A stretch of 64,000 nt of DNA from Macrococcus brunensis (GTDB lineage: Bacteria > Bacillota > Bacilli > Staphylococcales > Staphylococcaceae), in NCBI RefSeq assembly GCF_004359615.1, contig NZ_SCWA01000010.1:23737-87736 (forward strand), written 5' to 3'. The first letter of the stretch is position 1, and the number at the start of each line of letters is the position of its first letter. This document shows positions 46,663 through 57,571 of the stretch, piece by piece. The notes under the pieces were generated by a model, which saw only the letters and a program-made list of their open reading frames with translations, was not told where the DNA came from and did no database searches. The position numbers and the translations under genes were made by a program.

Positions 46663-48792
46663 ATGTCTCAGAAAAAAGTATTTACAACTGAATGGGCAGG
46701 CCGCCCGCTGACAGTTGAGGTGGGTCAGCTCGCTAAGCAGGCGAATGGATCAGCTCTTGTCCGCTACGGCGACACGGTTGTCCTGTCTACAGCGACTGCA
46801 TCTAAAGAACCGAGGGATGTCGATTTCTTCCCGCTGATGGTGAACTATGAAGAAAAACTCTATGCAGCTGGTAAGATTCCAGGCGGTTTTAATAAACGTG
46901 AAGGTCGTCCGGGTGAAGACGCGACTTTAACGTCTCGTTTAATTGACCGTCCGATCCGTCCGCTATTCCCGAAAGGTTATCGACATGACATTCAAGTCAT
47001 TTCAATCGTTATGAGTGTTGACCCGGACAACTCACCTGAGATGGCAGCGATGCTTGGTTCTTCTGTGGCATTATCAGTTTCTGATATTCCTTTTGAAGGG
47101 CCAATCGCAGGGGTTACCGTCGGGTTAATTGATAATGAGCTCATCATCAATCCTAACGTCGAACAGCGTAAGGCGTCACTGCTCGACTTACAGGTTGCGG
47201 GTCATAAAGACGCAGTCAACATGGTTGAAGCAGGCGCAAAAGAAGTCACTGAAGAAAAAATGCTTGAGGCGATTATGTTCGGTCATGCGGCTATCAAGGA
47301 ACTTGTAGATTTTCAGGAGAAAATCATTGCAGACGTTCAGCCTGTGAAAAAAGAATTCGTGCCGGTAGAGCCGAACTTAATCGTAGAAAATGAAGTGAAA
47401 GACTATGCGGAAGCACTTGAACTTTCTAAAGCGATTCAGACGAAAGACAAACTCGAACGTGAAGAGAATATCACAGCAGTGAAACTGCAGATTATTGAAA
47501 AATATGAAGGACACCCTGAAGAGACGATGACTGTCGTCAATAAAACTTTCGACAGCCTGATCAAAGAAGAAGTCCGCCGTTTAATCACTGAAGAAAAAGT
47601 ACGTCCGGATGGTCGACGTCCTGAAGAAATCCGTCCACTTGACAGTGAAGTGGGCTTACTGCCTCGTGCTCACGGTTCAGGTCTTTTTACTCGTGGACAG
47701 ACTCAGGCATTATCTGTTGCGACACTTGGCGCACTCGGTGAACATCAGATTATAGACGGTCTCGGTATTGAAGAAGAGAAGCGTTATATGCATCACTATA
47801 ATTTCCCTAACTTCTCAGTCGGTGAGACAGGTCCAATTCGTGCACCAGGTCGTCGTGAGATCGGTCACGGTGCACTCGGGGAACGTGCGCTTCTGCAAGT
47901 TATTCCAAATGAAGTGGACTTCCCGTATACAATCCGTGTCGTCTCTGAAGTACTCGAGTCAAATGGTTCTTCTTCTCAGGCTTCCATCTGCGGTTCTACA
48001 CTTGCACTGATGGATGCAGGTGTCCCTATCAAAGCCCCAGTCGCAGGTATAGCGATGGGTCTCGTTAAAAAAGGTGAAGACTATACTATTCTGTCTGATA
48101 TTCAAGGAATGGAAGATGCACTCGGGGACATGGACTTTAAAGTCGCTGGAACGAGCGAAGGGATTACAGCGATACAGATGGATATTAAAATTGATGGTCT
48201 GTCTGAGGAAATCCTGCGTGAGGCGCTTGAACAAGCCCGTACCGGACGTATGCACATCATGGATCATATGCTGCAGACGATTGCAGAACCAAGAAAAGAA
48301 TTAAGTGCTTATGCGCCAAAAATTGAAGTGATTCATATCAATCCTGACAAAATTCGCGACGTCATCGGACCAGGTGGTAAGAAAATTAATGAAATCATTG
48401 ATGCAACGGGCGTTAAGGTTGATATCGAACAGGATGGAACGGTCTTCATCGGTTCAAGCGATGCAGCGATGATTAAAGAAGCAGTACAGATTATTGAAAA
48501 TATCGTGCGTGAAGCAGTCGTCGGAGAAGTTTACCATGCGACAGTAAAACGTATCGAGAAGTTCGGCGCATTTGTTGAAATCTTCCCAGGGAAAGATGCT
48601 CTCGTTCATATTTCTCAGCTTGCTCATGAACGTGTGAACAAAGTGGAAGATGTGATTAAAATGGGCGATCAGTTTGATGTCAAGGTGACAGAAATTGACC
48701 GTCAAGGTCGTGTCAATGCGTCACGCAAAGTGCTTCTTGAAAAACCGAAAGAAGCACCTAAAACAGAAACAGAACCTAAAAAAGAAGATTAA
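46663..48792 (+). CDS. pnp: Polyribonucleotide nucleotidyltransferase (PNPase)
   Basis: 709 aa. Two RNase PH domains (first from about 10, second from about 315 with [20 protein letters not shown] and [15 protein letters not shown]), then a KH domain ([20 protein letters not shown]) and an S1 domain ([19 protein letters not shown]). It degrades RNA 3' to 5' with phosphate and works with RNase Y and RNase J in the degradosome-like network; rny and rnjB are also in this window. Confidence 0.98.
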   Translation: MSQKKVFTTEWAGRPLTVEVGQLAKQANGSALVRYGDTVVLSTATASKEPRDVDFFPLMVNYEEKLYAAGKIPGGFNKREGRPGEDATLTSRLIDRPIRPLFPKGYRHDIQVISIVMSVDPDNSPEMAAMLGSSVALSVSDIPFEGPIAGVTVGLIDNELIINPNVEQRKASLLDLQVAGHKDAVNMVEAGAKEVTEEKMLEAIMFGHAAIKELVDFQEKIIADVQPVKKEFVPVEPNLIVENEVKDYAEALELSKAIQTKDKLEREENITAVKLQIIEKYEGHPEETMTVVNKTFDSLIKEEVRRLITEEKVRPDGRRPEEIRPLDSEVGLLPRAHGSGLFTRGQTQALSVATLGALGEHQIIDGLGIEEEKRYMHHYNFPNFSVGETGPIRAPGRREIGHGALGERALLQVIPNEVDFPYTIRVVSEVLESNGSSSQASICGSTLALMDAGVPIKAPVAGIAMGLVKKGEDYTILSDIQGMEDALGDMDFKVAGTSEGITAIQMDIKIDGLSEEILREALEQARTGRMHIMDHMLQTIAEPRKELSAYAPKIEVIHINPDKIRDVIGPGGKKINEIIDATGVKVDIEQDGTVFIGSSDAAMIKEAVQIIENIVREAVVGEVYHATVKRIEKFGAFVEIFPGKDALVHISQLAHERVNKVEDVIKMGDQFDVKVTEIDRQGRVNASRKVLLEKPKEAPKTETEPKKED

Positions 48793-48796
48793 TTTT

Positions 48797-48822
48797 AAAG
48801 ACTGCCTATGCAGTCTTTTTTA
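48797..48822 (+). terminator. Intrinsic terminator of pnp
   Basis: Perfect 9-bp stem 48797-48805 with 48810-48818, CTAT loop, T tract. An in-frame ATG of the next gene (48808) falls in the loop, which argues against its use. Confidence 0.88.
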
Positions 48823-48840
48823 ATAGAAAGAGGGCCATAT

Positions 48841-49989
48841 TTGAATAAAGATCTGACAATTACGACTCGATTATCACCACATGAAACTGTTCATATCGCA
48901 GTCTATATTAAAGCAGGAACGAACCATGAAGAAGGCTACCCGGCAGGAATTGCGCATTTTGTCGAGCATATGTTGTTTAAAGGAACTAAAAAATTCACAG
49001 CAAAAGCCTTTAGTGAAGAAATTGATGCCATCGGTGGTGATGTCAATGCATACACGACAAAAGAATATACGTGCTATTCTGTCAAGACGCTTAAACGTTT
49101 TGAGCATCGTGCTGTTTTACTCCTGCAGGAAATGCTGACAGAGGCTGAATTTCCAGCTGAAGAAATAGAACGGGAGAAACAGGTTATATTAGAAGAAATT
49201 AAAATGACAGAAGATGATCCTGAGGACTATATTTATGATCTGATGCAGGAGAAGACATTTTCTGATAGTTACCGGTCTCCTATACTGGGTTACCGGGCGT
49301 CACTTAATGAAATGAACCGTGACAACTTGATACGCTTTTATCAGTCTTATTACACAACGGATAATATCATCATCTCTTATGTGGGTCAGCAGCCGGAAAT
49401 CATTCAGACTCTGAAAATCTTTGACCAACCGTCTATAAAAACGAAACCTGCCTTTTCCTTTAAGCCCGTCTCTCTGACGATGGACCGTTCACTTGAACAG
49501 TCACACTTTCTGATAGGTTTTGAGGCTGTCGGTTATCATCATCCGCTGTACGACGCATTCAGTCTGTTCAGTTCTTACTTCGGTGAATCGATGTCATCGC
49601 CGTTATTCAGAAGGCTGCGAGAAGAACTGAGTCTCTGTTATAATGTCTATTCATCACTTGAATCATTTATCGATGGAGGACTGTTCACAATTTATATCGG
49701 CTGCGATGAACAGAATGTACCGGCGGCTGAAGAAGAGATTATAAAGCTGCTGACAGCACCTCTGACACATGTCAACCTGACAAAAGCACAGGACTACCTG
49801 ATCACCTCTGCTTATATGGATAATGATTACGAAGGGCATATCATGGCAAGAGATGGCAGGAGTCTGATGTATTATGATAGATTGATCACGCTGGAGGAAT
49901 TTGAATCGCGTATCAGAGCGGTCACACTTGAGGAGATAGCACAGGTACAGGAAATGCTGAAAGCGCCTGCAAAGATTCTCTTTAAATAA
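48841..49989 (+). CDS. mlpA: M16 family zinc peptidase (MlpA/YmxG-like)
   Basis: 382 aa from TTG 48841, which has GAGGG 7 nt upstream; the earlier ATG 48808 sits in the pnp terminator. The inverted zinc motif HFVEH (His39, His43) in AHFVEHMLFKGTKKF is intact, with the downstream Glu in EREKQVILEEIKM. C-terminal M16 domain contains REELSLCYNVYS. B. subtilis has mlpA/ymxG near pnpA, where it is a processing peptidase-like protein. S. aureus does not carry it at this place, as far as I recall. Confidence 0.88.
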   Translation: MNKDLTITTRLSPHETVHIAVYIKAGTNHEEGYPAGIAHFVEHMLFKGTKKFTAKAFSEEIDAIGGDVNAYTTKEYTCYSVKTLKRFEHRAVLLLQEMLTEAEFPAEEIEREKQVILEEIKMTEDDPEDYIYDLMQEKTFSDSYRSPILGYRASLNEMNRDNLIRFYQSYYTTDNIIISYVGQQPEIIQTLKIFDQPSIKTKPAFSFKPVSLTMDRSLEQSHFLIGFEAVGYHHPLYDAFSLFSSYFGESMSSPLFRRLREELSLCYNVYSSLESFIDGGLFTIYIGCDEQNVPAAEEEIIKLLTAPLTHVNLTKAQDYLITSAYMDNDYEGHIMARDGRSLMYYDRLITLEEFESRIRAVTLEEIAQVQEMLKAPAKILFK

Positions 49990-50046
49990 TTGTACTATTT
50001 GCTGAATTGGTATAAAATTCAAGTATAAAGAGTAGGAGGCGGTTGT

Positions 50047-50298
50047 ATGGTATTTGATAAAATAGCAGTGAACAATCATATTATTGAAGCAGAGGGCCAG
50101 TTTACGCAGGAAGAAAGAGCGATTAGACTGACAACATCTGACGGCAGTATCGGCCAGTATTTCAATCAGCTCGAATCATCACAGGAAGCTGTGAATCTTG
50201 TCATTTTCAAGGATGATGAAGAACGTTTAAATGAAAAAGAACTGAAACTCGATAATATTACTGTAGATGGTGGCAATTACCGTATACAGCTTGTTTAA
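50047..50298 (+). CDS. Hypothetical small protein
   Basis: 83 aa, ATG 50047 behind AGGAGGCGG. Not recognised. Acidic and soluble, likely beta-rich (IIEAEGQFTQEERAIRLTTS ... NITVDGGNYRIQLV), no signal peptide or helix in the membrane. TATAAA-like sequences at 50011 and 50024 may belong to a promoter. A strong terminator follows, so it could be a monocistronic gene or the end of the mlpA unit. Confidence 0.75.
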   Translation: MVFDKIAVNNHIIEAEGQFTQEERAIRLTTSDGSIGQYFNQLESSQEAVNLVIFKDDEERLNEKELKLDNITVDGGNYRIQLV

Positions 50299-50303
50299 GG
50301 GGT

Positions 50304-50328
50304 AAGGCGCTGCGGCGCCTTTTTTTAT
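50304..50328 (+). terminator. Intrinsic terminator after the 83-aa gene
   Basis: GC-rich 7-bp stem 50304-50310 with 50315-50321, TGCG loop and T tract. Confidence 0.88.
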
Positions 50329-50357
50329 TGTCTTATTCCTTTCAAATAGCTTATAAT
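50328..50357 (+). promoter_or_regulatory. sigma-A promoter of rnjB
   Basis: TTGTCT (50328-50333), 18-bp spacer and TATAAT (50352-50357), 46 nt before rnjB. Confidence 0.65.
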
Positions 50358-50403
50358 AGAATCAATATGGATTGAACGGGAAAAGATTTTAGGAGGAACT
50401 ATT

Positions 50404-52077
50404 TTGAATTTAGTTAAAAAAGAGAATAATCAAGTAAGAATCACACCGCTCGGCGGTGTCAGTGAAATTGCTAAGAACATGTATATCGTTGAAGTAGACG
50501 AAGAAATGTTCATGCTGGATGCCGGACTGATGTTTCCGGAAGATGAAATGCTTGGAATCGATGTCGTGATTCCTGACATACAGTATGTCATCGAAAATAA
50601 ACATAAATTAAAAGGGATTTTCTTATCACATGGTCATCTCGATGCAATCGGTGCATTAAAATACATCATGCCAAAACTAGACGTTCCTATCTACGGATCA
50701 CGATTAACACTTGCTCTTGTAAAAGACCAGATGAAAGACGTTAAACTGGAAAAGAAAATCAAGTACTATACAGTCAATAATGATTCAGTTATGCGTTTTA
50801 AAGGCGTGAATATCACTTTCTTCAATACTACTCACAGCATCCCGGACGCACTTGGGATCTGTATTCATACATCTTACGGTGCCATCGTCTATACAGGTGA
50901 ATTTAAATTCGACCAAAGTGTTCAAGGCGCTTATCGTCCAGATATCAGCAAAATGACAGCTATCGGTGAAGCAGGCGTGCTCGCACTTATCAGTGATTCG
51001 ACTGAAGCTGAGAAACCTGGCTACAATACGCCGGAGAATGTAATTGAAAGTCATATCAACGATGAATTTGCACGCGCTAATGGGCGTATTATCGTTTCAT
51101 GCTACGCTTCAAACTTTATTCGCATCCAGCAGGTCATCAATGCAGCAGCTAAAAATAACCGTAAAGTCACTTTCTTAGGAAAGTCACTTGAAAGTTCGTT
51201 TAATATCGCTAGAAAAATGGGCTATTTCGATATCCCTGAACAGTTGTTAATCCCGATTAAAGATGTTGCAAAATATCCGAAAAATGAGCTGATTGTGATC
51301 TCAACCGGCGCTCAAGGCGAGCCGATTGAAGCATTAGGTCTGATGGCTCAGCAGCGTCATAACATCATGAACATCGAAGAAGGCGACACGGTCTTCATTA
51401 CGACGACGCCCTCATCAGGCATGGAAGTCATCTTAGGTTCTACCATCAACCATCTCGTTAAAGCGGGTGCTCATGTGGTATCACCTGACAAGAAAATTCA
51501 TGCTTCCGGACATGGCTGTATGGAAGAACTGAAAATGATGCTGAATTTTATGAAACCTGAATATTTCATCCCTGTACAGGGTGAATTCAAGATGCAGATC
51601 GCGCATGCGAAGCTTGCAGCTGAAACGGGTGTCCTGCCTGAACACATCTTCCTGCTTGAAAAAGGCGATGTCGTGACATATGACGGCAAAGAGATGCGTG
51701 CGAACGATAAAGTCATCGCAGGAAACGTTCTCATTGATGGTATCGGTGTTGGTGATGTCGGGAACATCGTGCTTCGTGACCGCCGACTGTTAGCAGAAGA
51801 CGGTATCTTTATCGCAGTCGTGACACTCGACTCCAAAAACAGACGAATTGTTGCAGGTCCTCAGATTCAATCGCGTGGCTTCGTCTACGTTCGTGAAAGT
51901 GAAGAACTGCTAAAAGAAGCTGAAGATAAAGTACGTGCTATCGTTGAAGAAGGCTTGATGCAAAATCGTATCGAGTGGTCAGAAATCAAACAGGATATGA
52001 GAGACAAACTCGGTAAATTCCTCTATGATTCAACAAAACGCCGTCCGATGATTATCCCTGTGATTTCTGAAATTTAA
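50404..52077 (+). CDS. rnjB: Ribonuclease J2
   Basis: 557 aa from TTG 50404 behind TAGGAGG. Metallo-beta-lactamase/beta-CASP fold. The metal motif reads HGHLDAIGA (His76, His78, Asp80, then Ala81), so the last His of HxHxDH found in RNase J1 is missing. This is typical of the J2 paralogue, which is weak or inactive and supports J1 in a complex for 5' exonuclease and endonuclease action. S. aureus has rnjB at the same place, after pnp. Terminator follows. Confidence 0.94.
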   Translation: MNLVKKENNQVRITPLGGVSEIAKNMYIVEVDEEMFMLDAGLMFPEDEMLGIDVVIPDIQYVIENKHKLKGIFLSHGHLDAIGALKYIMPKLDVPIYGSRLTLALVKDQMKDVKLEKKIKYYTVNNDSVMRFKGVNITFFNTTHSIPDALGICIHTSYGAIVYTGEFKFDQSVQGAYRPDISKMTAIGEAGVLALISDSTEAEKPGYNTPENVIESHINDEFARANGRIIVSCYASNFIRIQQVINAAAKNNRKVTFLGKSLESSFNIARKMGYFDIPEQLLIPIKDVAKYPKNELIVISTGAQGEPIEALGLMAQQRHNIMNIEEGDTVFITTTPSSGMEVILGSTINHLVKAGAHVVSPDKKIHASGHGCMEELKMMLNFMKPEYFIPVQGEFKMQIAHAKLAAETGVLPEHIFLLEKGDVVTYDGKEMRANDKVIAGNVLIDGIGVGDVGNIVLRDRRLLAEDGIFIAVVTLDSKNRRIVAGPQIQSRGFVYVRESEELLKEAEDKVRAIVEEGLMQNRIEWSEIKQDMRDKLGKFLYDSTKRRPMIIPVISEI

Positions 52078-52087
52078 TGAATAACCT

Positions 52088-52120
52088 ATAAACAAGCTTT
52101 TTAAAGCTTGTTTATTTAGT
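52088..52120 (+). terminator. Intrinsic terminator of rnjB
   Basis: 13-bp inverted repeat 52088-52100 with 52103-52115 followed by T-rich sequence; AT-rich ends lower its strength. Confidence 0.8.
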
Positions 52121-52136
52121 TTTAAGAGGTGAAGAC

Positions 52137-54362
52137 ATGGCAATCACTAAAAAAAAGACCACTAAAAAAAGAAGAACCAAGAAAACAGCGAAGCGGACAG
52201 ATCAGCCCTATATTTATCTTGTGGCACTTATTCTGCTGAGTCTGCTCCTGCTCGGGTTATTTCAGTTCGGATTGATCGGCCTGGGTATCGACTGTCTGAT
52301 GGTACTTTTCACGGGCACAGCCCGCTACTTTACATATCTGCTGTTATTTTTAACAGTCATTTATTTTACAATCAACAAGAAGATGATGCCTTTAAACAGA
52401 AGGCTGGCAGGCTGGCTGACACTTCAGCTTGCTTTAAGTCTGCTGTTTGAATTTGGGAATCGATTAATAGACAACAAAAGTCGGCCGATGTTCGACCGCA
52501 TCTATGAATTAGAATCTGATTCTCATTTTCATTATCAGGGTGGAGGATCTCTTGGATTTTACTTGGAAAATATGTTGTCAGCCCTCATCAGTCCTGTCGG
52601 GACGTTTATTCTGATCGTTGCCTTGTTCGGACTGACCGGCATTCTGATAACAGGGCGTTCTGTCCGACAAGAAGCAAGAACACTTTTTATGACTTTGATG
52701 TCAAGTTTTACTGCAGTCAGACAAAAATGGATGGAACGTGAGAAGCCCGAGCCGAGAGACGTATCGTCACTTGTCGAAATAAAAGATGAAGAAACGACCC
52801 AAAATATACCTGAACCAGAGAAGATAGAACGTGAAACGCAGCATGAAGAGATTCCGGTCTATGAGGAAAATCGTAAAGTTAAAAAAGAACAGCAGCTGGA
52901 GGAGGCCGTCACCGAGTCTGAAGGTATAGAGATGGTCATTGAAGAAGATTCGGACTATCAGCTGCCTCCTATTACCTTACTTGACCCACCTGCTCAGTCT
53001 GTTAAGTCTGATACAAAGTCAGTCAAACAAAGAGGGCAGCTTCTTGAAAATACACTGAGAAACTTTGGCGTAGATGCGAAGGTCAGTCAGATCCGTATCG
53101 GGCCAGCTGTTACGCAGTACGAAGTCCATCCGGCGCTAGGTGTCAAAGTCAGCCGTATCGTCAATCTGTCGAGTGATATCGCACTGGCATTAGCCGCGAA
53201 AGATATCCGGATAGAAGCGCCTATCCCGGGTAAATCTGCTGTTGGCATAGAAGTTCCCAACAAAACGACGTCTATGGTCACGCTGCGTGAAGTACTGGAA
53301 GAAGAACCGGTCACAACAAATAAACTGAAAGTCGTCCTGGGGCGCAATATTTCGGGAGAAGCGATTACTGCTGAACTTAATAAGATGCCCCATCTTCTCG
53401 TCGCCGGATCAACAGGAAGCGGTAAATCAGTCTGCATCAATGGAATTATCACGAGTATTCTGATGAATGCCAAACCACATGAAGTCAAACTGATGATGAT
53501 TGATCCGAAGATGGTTGAGTTGAACGTCTACAATGGAATTCCGCATCTGCTCACACCGGTCGTGACGAACCCGCAAAAAGCGAGTCAGGCCTTACAGAAA
53601 ATTGTTGCTGAAATGGAAAGACGTTATGACCTCTTCAGTCATACAGGTACACGTAATATTGAAGGCTATAATCAGTATTTAAAACGTCAGAACCAGGAAC
53701 TGGATGAAAAGAACAGTTTACTTCCTTATATCGTGGTGATTGTCGATGAGCTGGCAGACTTAATGATGGTGGCCAGTAAGGACGTAGAGAGTGCCATCAT
53801 GCGAATCGCTCAGATGGCGCGGGCTGCCGGCATTCATCTGATTATTGCGACGCAGCGACCTTCTGTTGATGTCATCACCGGGTTAATCAAAGCGAATATT
53901 CCTTCACGTATTGCCTTTGCTGTAAGCTCACAAGTGGATTCGCGGACTATACTGGATTCACAGGGAGCCGAGAAACTACTCGGTCGAGGAGATATGCTGT
54001 TTTTACCTTCGGGACAATCAAAGCCGACCCGTGTTCAGGGGGCTTTCTTGTCTGATAGTGAAGTGGAAGCAGTCGTCAATTATGTCACCGAGCAGCAATC
54101 AGCGAACTACATGAAAGAAATGGAGCCGGAAGAAGTCGTTCAGTCTGATTCACCTTCTGACGATGCGCTTTATTTCCAGGCCTACGAATTTGTGGTGAGA
54201 GAGCAGAAGGCAAGTGCTTCTCTTCTGCAGCGTCAGTTTAGAATAGGCTATAATAGAGCTGCAAGGCTTGTGGATGATTTAGAGCTCAATCAAGTGATTG
54301 GTCCGGCGCAAGGAAGTAAGCCGAGACAAGTATTAATAGCACCAGAAGAAGGAGGAGAATAA
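52137..54362 (+). CDS. ftsK: DNA translocase FtsK/SpoIIIE
   Basis: 741 aa. Lys/Arg-rich N-terminus, four membrane helices (within about 25-180), a charged Glu/Lys linker (about 190-270), then the RecA-like motor: Walker [10 protein letters not shown] (from 424) and the DELADLMMV Walker B. C-terminal gamma winged helix (about 675-735, [20 protein letters not shown]) reads polar DNA sequences. It pumps chromosomal DNA at the septum. First gene of the ftsK-pgsA cluster; stop overlaps the GntR start by 1 nt. Confidence 0.96.
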   Translation: MAITKKKTTKKRRTKKTAKRTDQPYIYLVALILLSLLLLGLFQFGLIGLGIDCLMVLFTGTARYFTYLLLFLTVIYFTINKKMMPLNRRLAGWLTLQLALSLLFEFGNRLIDNKSRPMFDRIYELESDSHFHYQGGGSLGFYLENMLSALISPVGTFILIVALFGLTGILITGRSVRQEARTLFMTLMSSFTAVRQKWMEREKPEPRDVSSLVEIKDEETTQNIPEPEKIERETQHEEIPVYEENRKVKKEQQLEEAVTESEGIEMVIEEDSDYQLPPITLLDPPAQSVKSDTKSVKQRGQLLENTLRNFGVDAKVSQIRIGPAVTQYEVHPALGVKVSRIVNLSSDIALALAAKDIRIEAPIPGKSAVGIEVPNKTTSMVTLREVLEEEPVTTNKLKVVLGRNISGEAITAELNKMPHLLVAGSTGSGKSVCINGIITSILMNAKPHEVKLMMIDPKMVELNVYNGIPHLLTPVVTNPQKASQALQKIVAEMERRYDLFSHTGTRNIEGYNQYLKRQNQELDEKNSLLPYIVVIVDELADLMMVASKDVESAIMRIAQMARAAGIHLIIATQRPSVDVITGLIKANIPSRIAFAVSSQVDSRTILDSQGAEKLLGRGDMLFLPSGQSKPTRVQGAFLSDSEVEAVVNYVTEQQSANYMKEMEPEEVVQSDSPSDDALYFQAYEFVVREQKASASLLQRQFRIGYNRAARLVDDLELNQVIGPAQGSKPRQVLIAPEEGGE

Positions 54363-55072
54363 TGTCTGCCAAACAAGCTGTAGTAGAGATTAAAGACTGG
54401 ATTATCGAGCGCATTCAAGACGCGACTTTTACGACTGATAGACCACTGCCAAGTGAATATGAGATTTCACGCACTTTGAATGTCGTTCAGGACGATGTTG
54501 AAGAAGCCCTGCAGGAACTTGTCACAGAGCAGCTTTTATCAGAACGGTTCCATCAAGGCTACTTTGTCAAACATGAACCGACTTTTTTCTATCCTATACA
54601 TAACTTGAAAAGTATTACGGCCATGATTGAAGAGAAGGGGTATACGGCAGGCTCTATCATCATCAGTCAGGATCCGGAAACACCTTCTATTGATGATAAA
54701 CGGATTCTTGAAATCAATGATGACCGTAATATCATCGTTCTTGAGCGCATCCGTACCGCTGACCATGAACCTATTGCCTACTGCCTGGATAAGATTGTTG
54801 ATGAATCCTTGATACTCGATCATTCCAACAAGATTTCACTGTTTGAAATTTTGAAGGATCGTCCGGAGTTTCAGATTACCTCTGCTACTTGTGAGATAGA
54901 GTCGATCAGCTACGAACCTTATATTTCAAATATGCTTGAGTGCGCACCGGAAGAAAGCCTGGTCCTTGTGCGTCAGATTCATAAAAATAGAGATGATAAG
55001 CCAGTCCTGTATTCACTCAATTATTTTAAATCCAGTCAGATTAAATTCCAAATTAAGCGAGAGTTGAAGTGA
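54362..55072 (+). CDS. ymfC: GntR family transcriptional regulator, HutC/UTRA type (YmfC-like)
   Basis: 236 aa. N-terminal winged helix (VEIKDWIIERIQ ... PLPSEYEISRTLNVVQDDVEEAL) and C-terminal UTRA effector-binding domain (VLERIRTADHEPIAYCLDKI). The gene position after ftsK matches B. subtilis ymfC and the S. aureus homologue. Ligand and targets are unknown. Translation is coupled to ftsK. Confidence 0.9.
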   Translation: MSAKQAVVEIKDWIIERIQDATFTTDRPLPSEYEISRTLNVVQDDVEEALQELVTEQLLSERFHQGYFVKHEPTFFYPIHNLKSITAMIEEKGYTAGSIIISQDPETPSIDDKRILEINDDRNIIVLERIRTADHEPIAYCLDKIVDESLILDHSNKISLFEILKDRPEFQITSATCEIESISYEPYISNMLECAPEESLVLVRQIHKNRDDKPVLYSLNYFKSSQIKFQIKRELK

Positions 55073-55076
55073 TTTT

Positions 55077-56303
55077 ATGATACCTATTTACATAAAGAAC
55101 GAGAAGAAGTTTAAAACGATCACCCTGGCGCTTAAGTTTAAAGCTCCAATAGATGCCGACCTTATCACAGAACGTTCATTGCTTGCGAAGCTGATGACCA
55201 AATCTACTGCAAACTATCCTACCGAGCAGAAACTCTATGATTATCTGTCAGATCTGTACGGTGCACATTTATCAAGTTACGTGACGAAACAGAAAACAGC
55301 TCATGTAATGACGTTCAGTATTGAGTTCATCCATGACAAGTTTATCGATGAGCCGCTGTTTGATGCATGCTGCCAGCTTCTGAGCGATGTCATTAAACAT
55401 CCCAATGTTAATGGGGATTCATTTAATGAACAGAAAGTCGTACAGGAGAAGCAGCTGTTAAACGCGCGCTTTGACAATATGAAAGATAATAAAGCACAGG
55501 CAAGTTTCCAGCGTATGCTGAAAGAGATGTTTCAGACGAGCTATCGGTACCCGAGTATAGGAATTGAAGACCGTCTGCCTGATGTGACACCTGCCTCTTT
55601 ATATGCGGCTTATGAATCAATGTTGCAAAAAGACGAGAAGGCCTTATATGTCATCGGTGACGTAACAGAGGAGATTCGTTCGAAGCTTGAACATTACTTT
55701 GATTTTAATTCAGAAGATGTGACACTAGAGCCTCTTGAATTAGAACCGAAGGCTAAATCTGTCTATGTCACTGAATATACAGATACATCACAGGCACGTA
55801 TCAATATGGGTATGACAGTACACGTCGAATATGGTACAAGCGATTATTTTGCATTGATTGTCATGAATCAAATCTACGGCGGTGATGCAACGAGTCTGTT
55901 GTTTATGAATGTTCGTGAAAAAATGAGTCTCGCTTATCAGATTCACTCGCAGGTAGATGCAAGACTTGGTTTGATGTATGTAGTAGCAGGTGTTCAGAAC
56001 GCGACTTATCAGCAGGCTGTGGACACGATTCTCAGCCAGCTTGAGATGATGAAACAGGGTGAATTTTCGGAAGAACTTCTGATTATCGCTAAGAAAATGC
56101 TCATCAGTCATAGACGGGAGAACTTCGACCGCCCTAGAGGATGGATTGAAGTCAGCTATGCGTCGTCATTCGACACGGCACAACTGTCGACTGAGGAATG
56201 GATAAAAGGCATTGAAAGCGTGACAAAAGAAGAAGTGATGGCTATTGCAGAGCAAGTGAACGTTCAGACCATCTATTGTCTCGCAGAAGAGGTGAAAGCA
56301 TGA
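55077..56303 (+). CDS. ymfF: M16-like protein YmfF, apparently lacking the zinc motif
   Basis: 408 aa, M16 fold by similarity (ALKFKAPIDADLITERSLLAKLM; C-terminal REKMSLAYQIHSQVDARLG). No HxxEH motif is present in the N-terminal half, so it is probably the non-catalytic partner of YmfH, like the beta/alpha pairing of mitochondrial processing peptidases (inference). It starts 4 nt after ymfC and overlaps ymfH by 4 nt. Confidence 0.9.
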   Translation: MIPIYIKNEKKFKTITLALKFKAPIDADLITERSLLAKLMTKSTANYPTEQKLYDYLSDLYGAHLSSYVTKQKTAHVMTFSIEFIHDKFIDEPLFDACCQLLSDVIKHPNVNGDSFNEQKVVQEKQLLNARFDNMKDNKAQASFQRMLKEMFQTSYRYPSIGIEDRLPDVTPASLYAAYESMLQKDEKALYVIGDVTEEIRSKLEHYFDFNSEDVTLEPLELEPKAKSVYVTEYTDTSQARINMGMTVHVEYGTSDYFALIVMNQIYGGDATSLLFMNVREKMSLAYQIHSQVDARLGLMYVVAGVQNATYQQAVDTILSQLEMMKQGEFSEELLIIAKKMLISHRRENFDRPRGWIEVSYASSFDTAQLSTEEWIKGIESVTKEEVMAIAEQVNVQTIYCLAEEVKA

Positions 56304-57571
56304 AGAAACAATATTATAAGGAAATAGATGAGACACTATACGAAACTAAGCTTGATAATGGGCTGCAGCTTTTTATCATTCCGAAAGCAGGGTTCCAGAA
56401 AACTTACGTTACCATGACGACAAAATACGGCTCTTTACATACTGATTTCATCCCTGCAGAAGGAAATGATATGATCAATACGCCGGCCGGTGTCGCTCAT
56501 TTTCTTGAACATAAGATGTTCGAAAAAGAAGCAGGCGATATGTTCAATGTCTTTTCTGAACAAGGCGCTTCCGTTAATGCATTTACTTCTTATGACCGGA
56601 CCAGTTATCTCTTCACTGCTGTCGATCATGTTGAAGAAAATATTAAGTTGCTGATAGAGATGGTACAGAAACCTTATTTTTCTGAGACGTCTGTGCAAAA
56701 AGAAATCGGTATTATCGCTGAAGAAATCAAGATGTATCAGGAACAACCGAACTATAGACTCTATTATCAGACACTGCAGGCGATGTATCAGAATCACCCA
56801 GTGCGTCAGGATATCGCGGGGACTCTCAATTCAATTAACGAGATTACTGCAGAGACACTCTATACTTGCTACCATACTTTTTACCGTCCTGAAAATATGG
56901 TCATGTTTGTAGTCGGTAATGTAGAGCCGGCTGCTATTGCTGAGTTCATCAGTGAAAAGCAGATGATTAAGAATCAGCCCGTCTATCAACCGGTGACAGA
57001 TGATATCAGAGAACCGAAAGAAGTGAAGGAGCGGTTCGTCTCAACACCTACAGATATTACACGGCCAAAACTGATGCTCGGCATTAAAAGCGACTGTCAT
57101 CTGCAGAACCGACCGCTTATTCAGACAGAGTTTGAGATGATGTTTATACTGGAGCTTCTTCTAGGCGAGCAGAGTGATTTCTATCACGAACTGCTGGCTG
57201 ATGGTCTGATAGATGATTCATTTGGTTATAGTTTTATACTGGAACCGACTTTCTCTCATATGCTGATCGCAGGTGCGACGCCTGATCCGGAGATATTGAA
57301 ACAACGTATCATTGAACGATTTGAGACGGCTGAATTTGATGAATCCGCGTTTAGACGACTCGTGAAACAGACAACGGGTGAATATATTGCAAGCTTTAAT
57401 TCACTTGAATATATTGCGAACCAGTTTACACGCTATTATTTCAACGGCGCTATTTTGTTTGATATTGTCCAGGTCCTCCAGCAGATTAATCTGAGAGACG
57501 CTTTAACTACATTCCATCAGGCGGTTGATATGACGAACATGACAGACAGCAGACTGGTGCCACGTGGCTAA
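56300..57571 (+). CDS. ymfH: M16 zinc peptidase YmfH
   Basis: 423 aa from ATG 56300 behind AGAGGTG (ATGA overlap with ymfF). Intact zinc motif HFLEH (His67, His71) in VAHFLEHKMFEKEAGD, and the EIGIIAEEIKMYQEQPN segment with the third ligand. It likely forms a heterodimer with YmfF. Physiological substrate is unknown; homologues occur in the same order across Firmicutes. Confidence 0.92.
   Translation: MKKQYYKEIDETLYETKLDNGLQLFIIPKAGFQKTYVTMTTKYGSLHTDFIPAEGNDMINTPAGVAHFLEHKMFEKEAGDMFNVFSEQGASVNAFTSYDRTSYLFTAVDHVEENIKLLIEMVQKPYFSETSVQKEIGIIAEEIKMYQEQPNYRLYYQTLQAMYQNHPVRQDIAGTLNSINEITAETLYTCYHTFYRPENMVMFVVGNVEPAAIAEFISEKQMIKNQPVYQPVTDDIREPKEVKERFVSTPTDITRPKLMLGIKSDCHLQNRPLIQTEFEMMFILELLLGEQSDFYHELLADGLIDDSFGYSFILEPTFSHMLIAGATPDPEILKQRIIERFETAEFDESAFRRLVKQTTGEYIASFNSLEYIANQFTRYYFNGAILFDIVQVLQQINLRDALTTFHQAVDMTNMTDSRLVPRG

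Noticed and set aside
48808..48840. Upstream in-frame ATG as the start of the M16 peptidase
   Set aside because: It is in the loop of the pnp terminator and has no ribosome-binding site; TTG 48841 has one and gives the usual N-terminus.
53087..53488. 133-codon open frame opposite the ftsK motor domain
   Set aside because: Shadow of the conserved Walker A region; no start signals.
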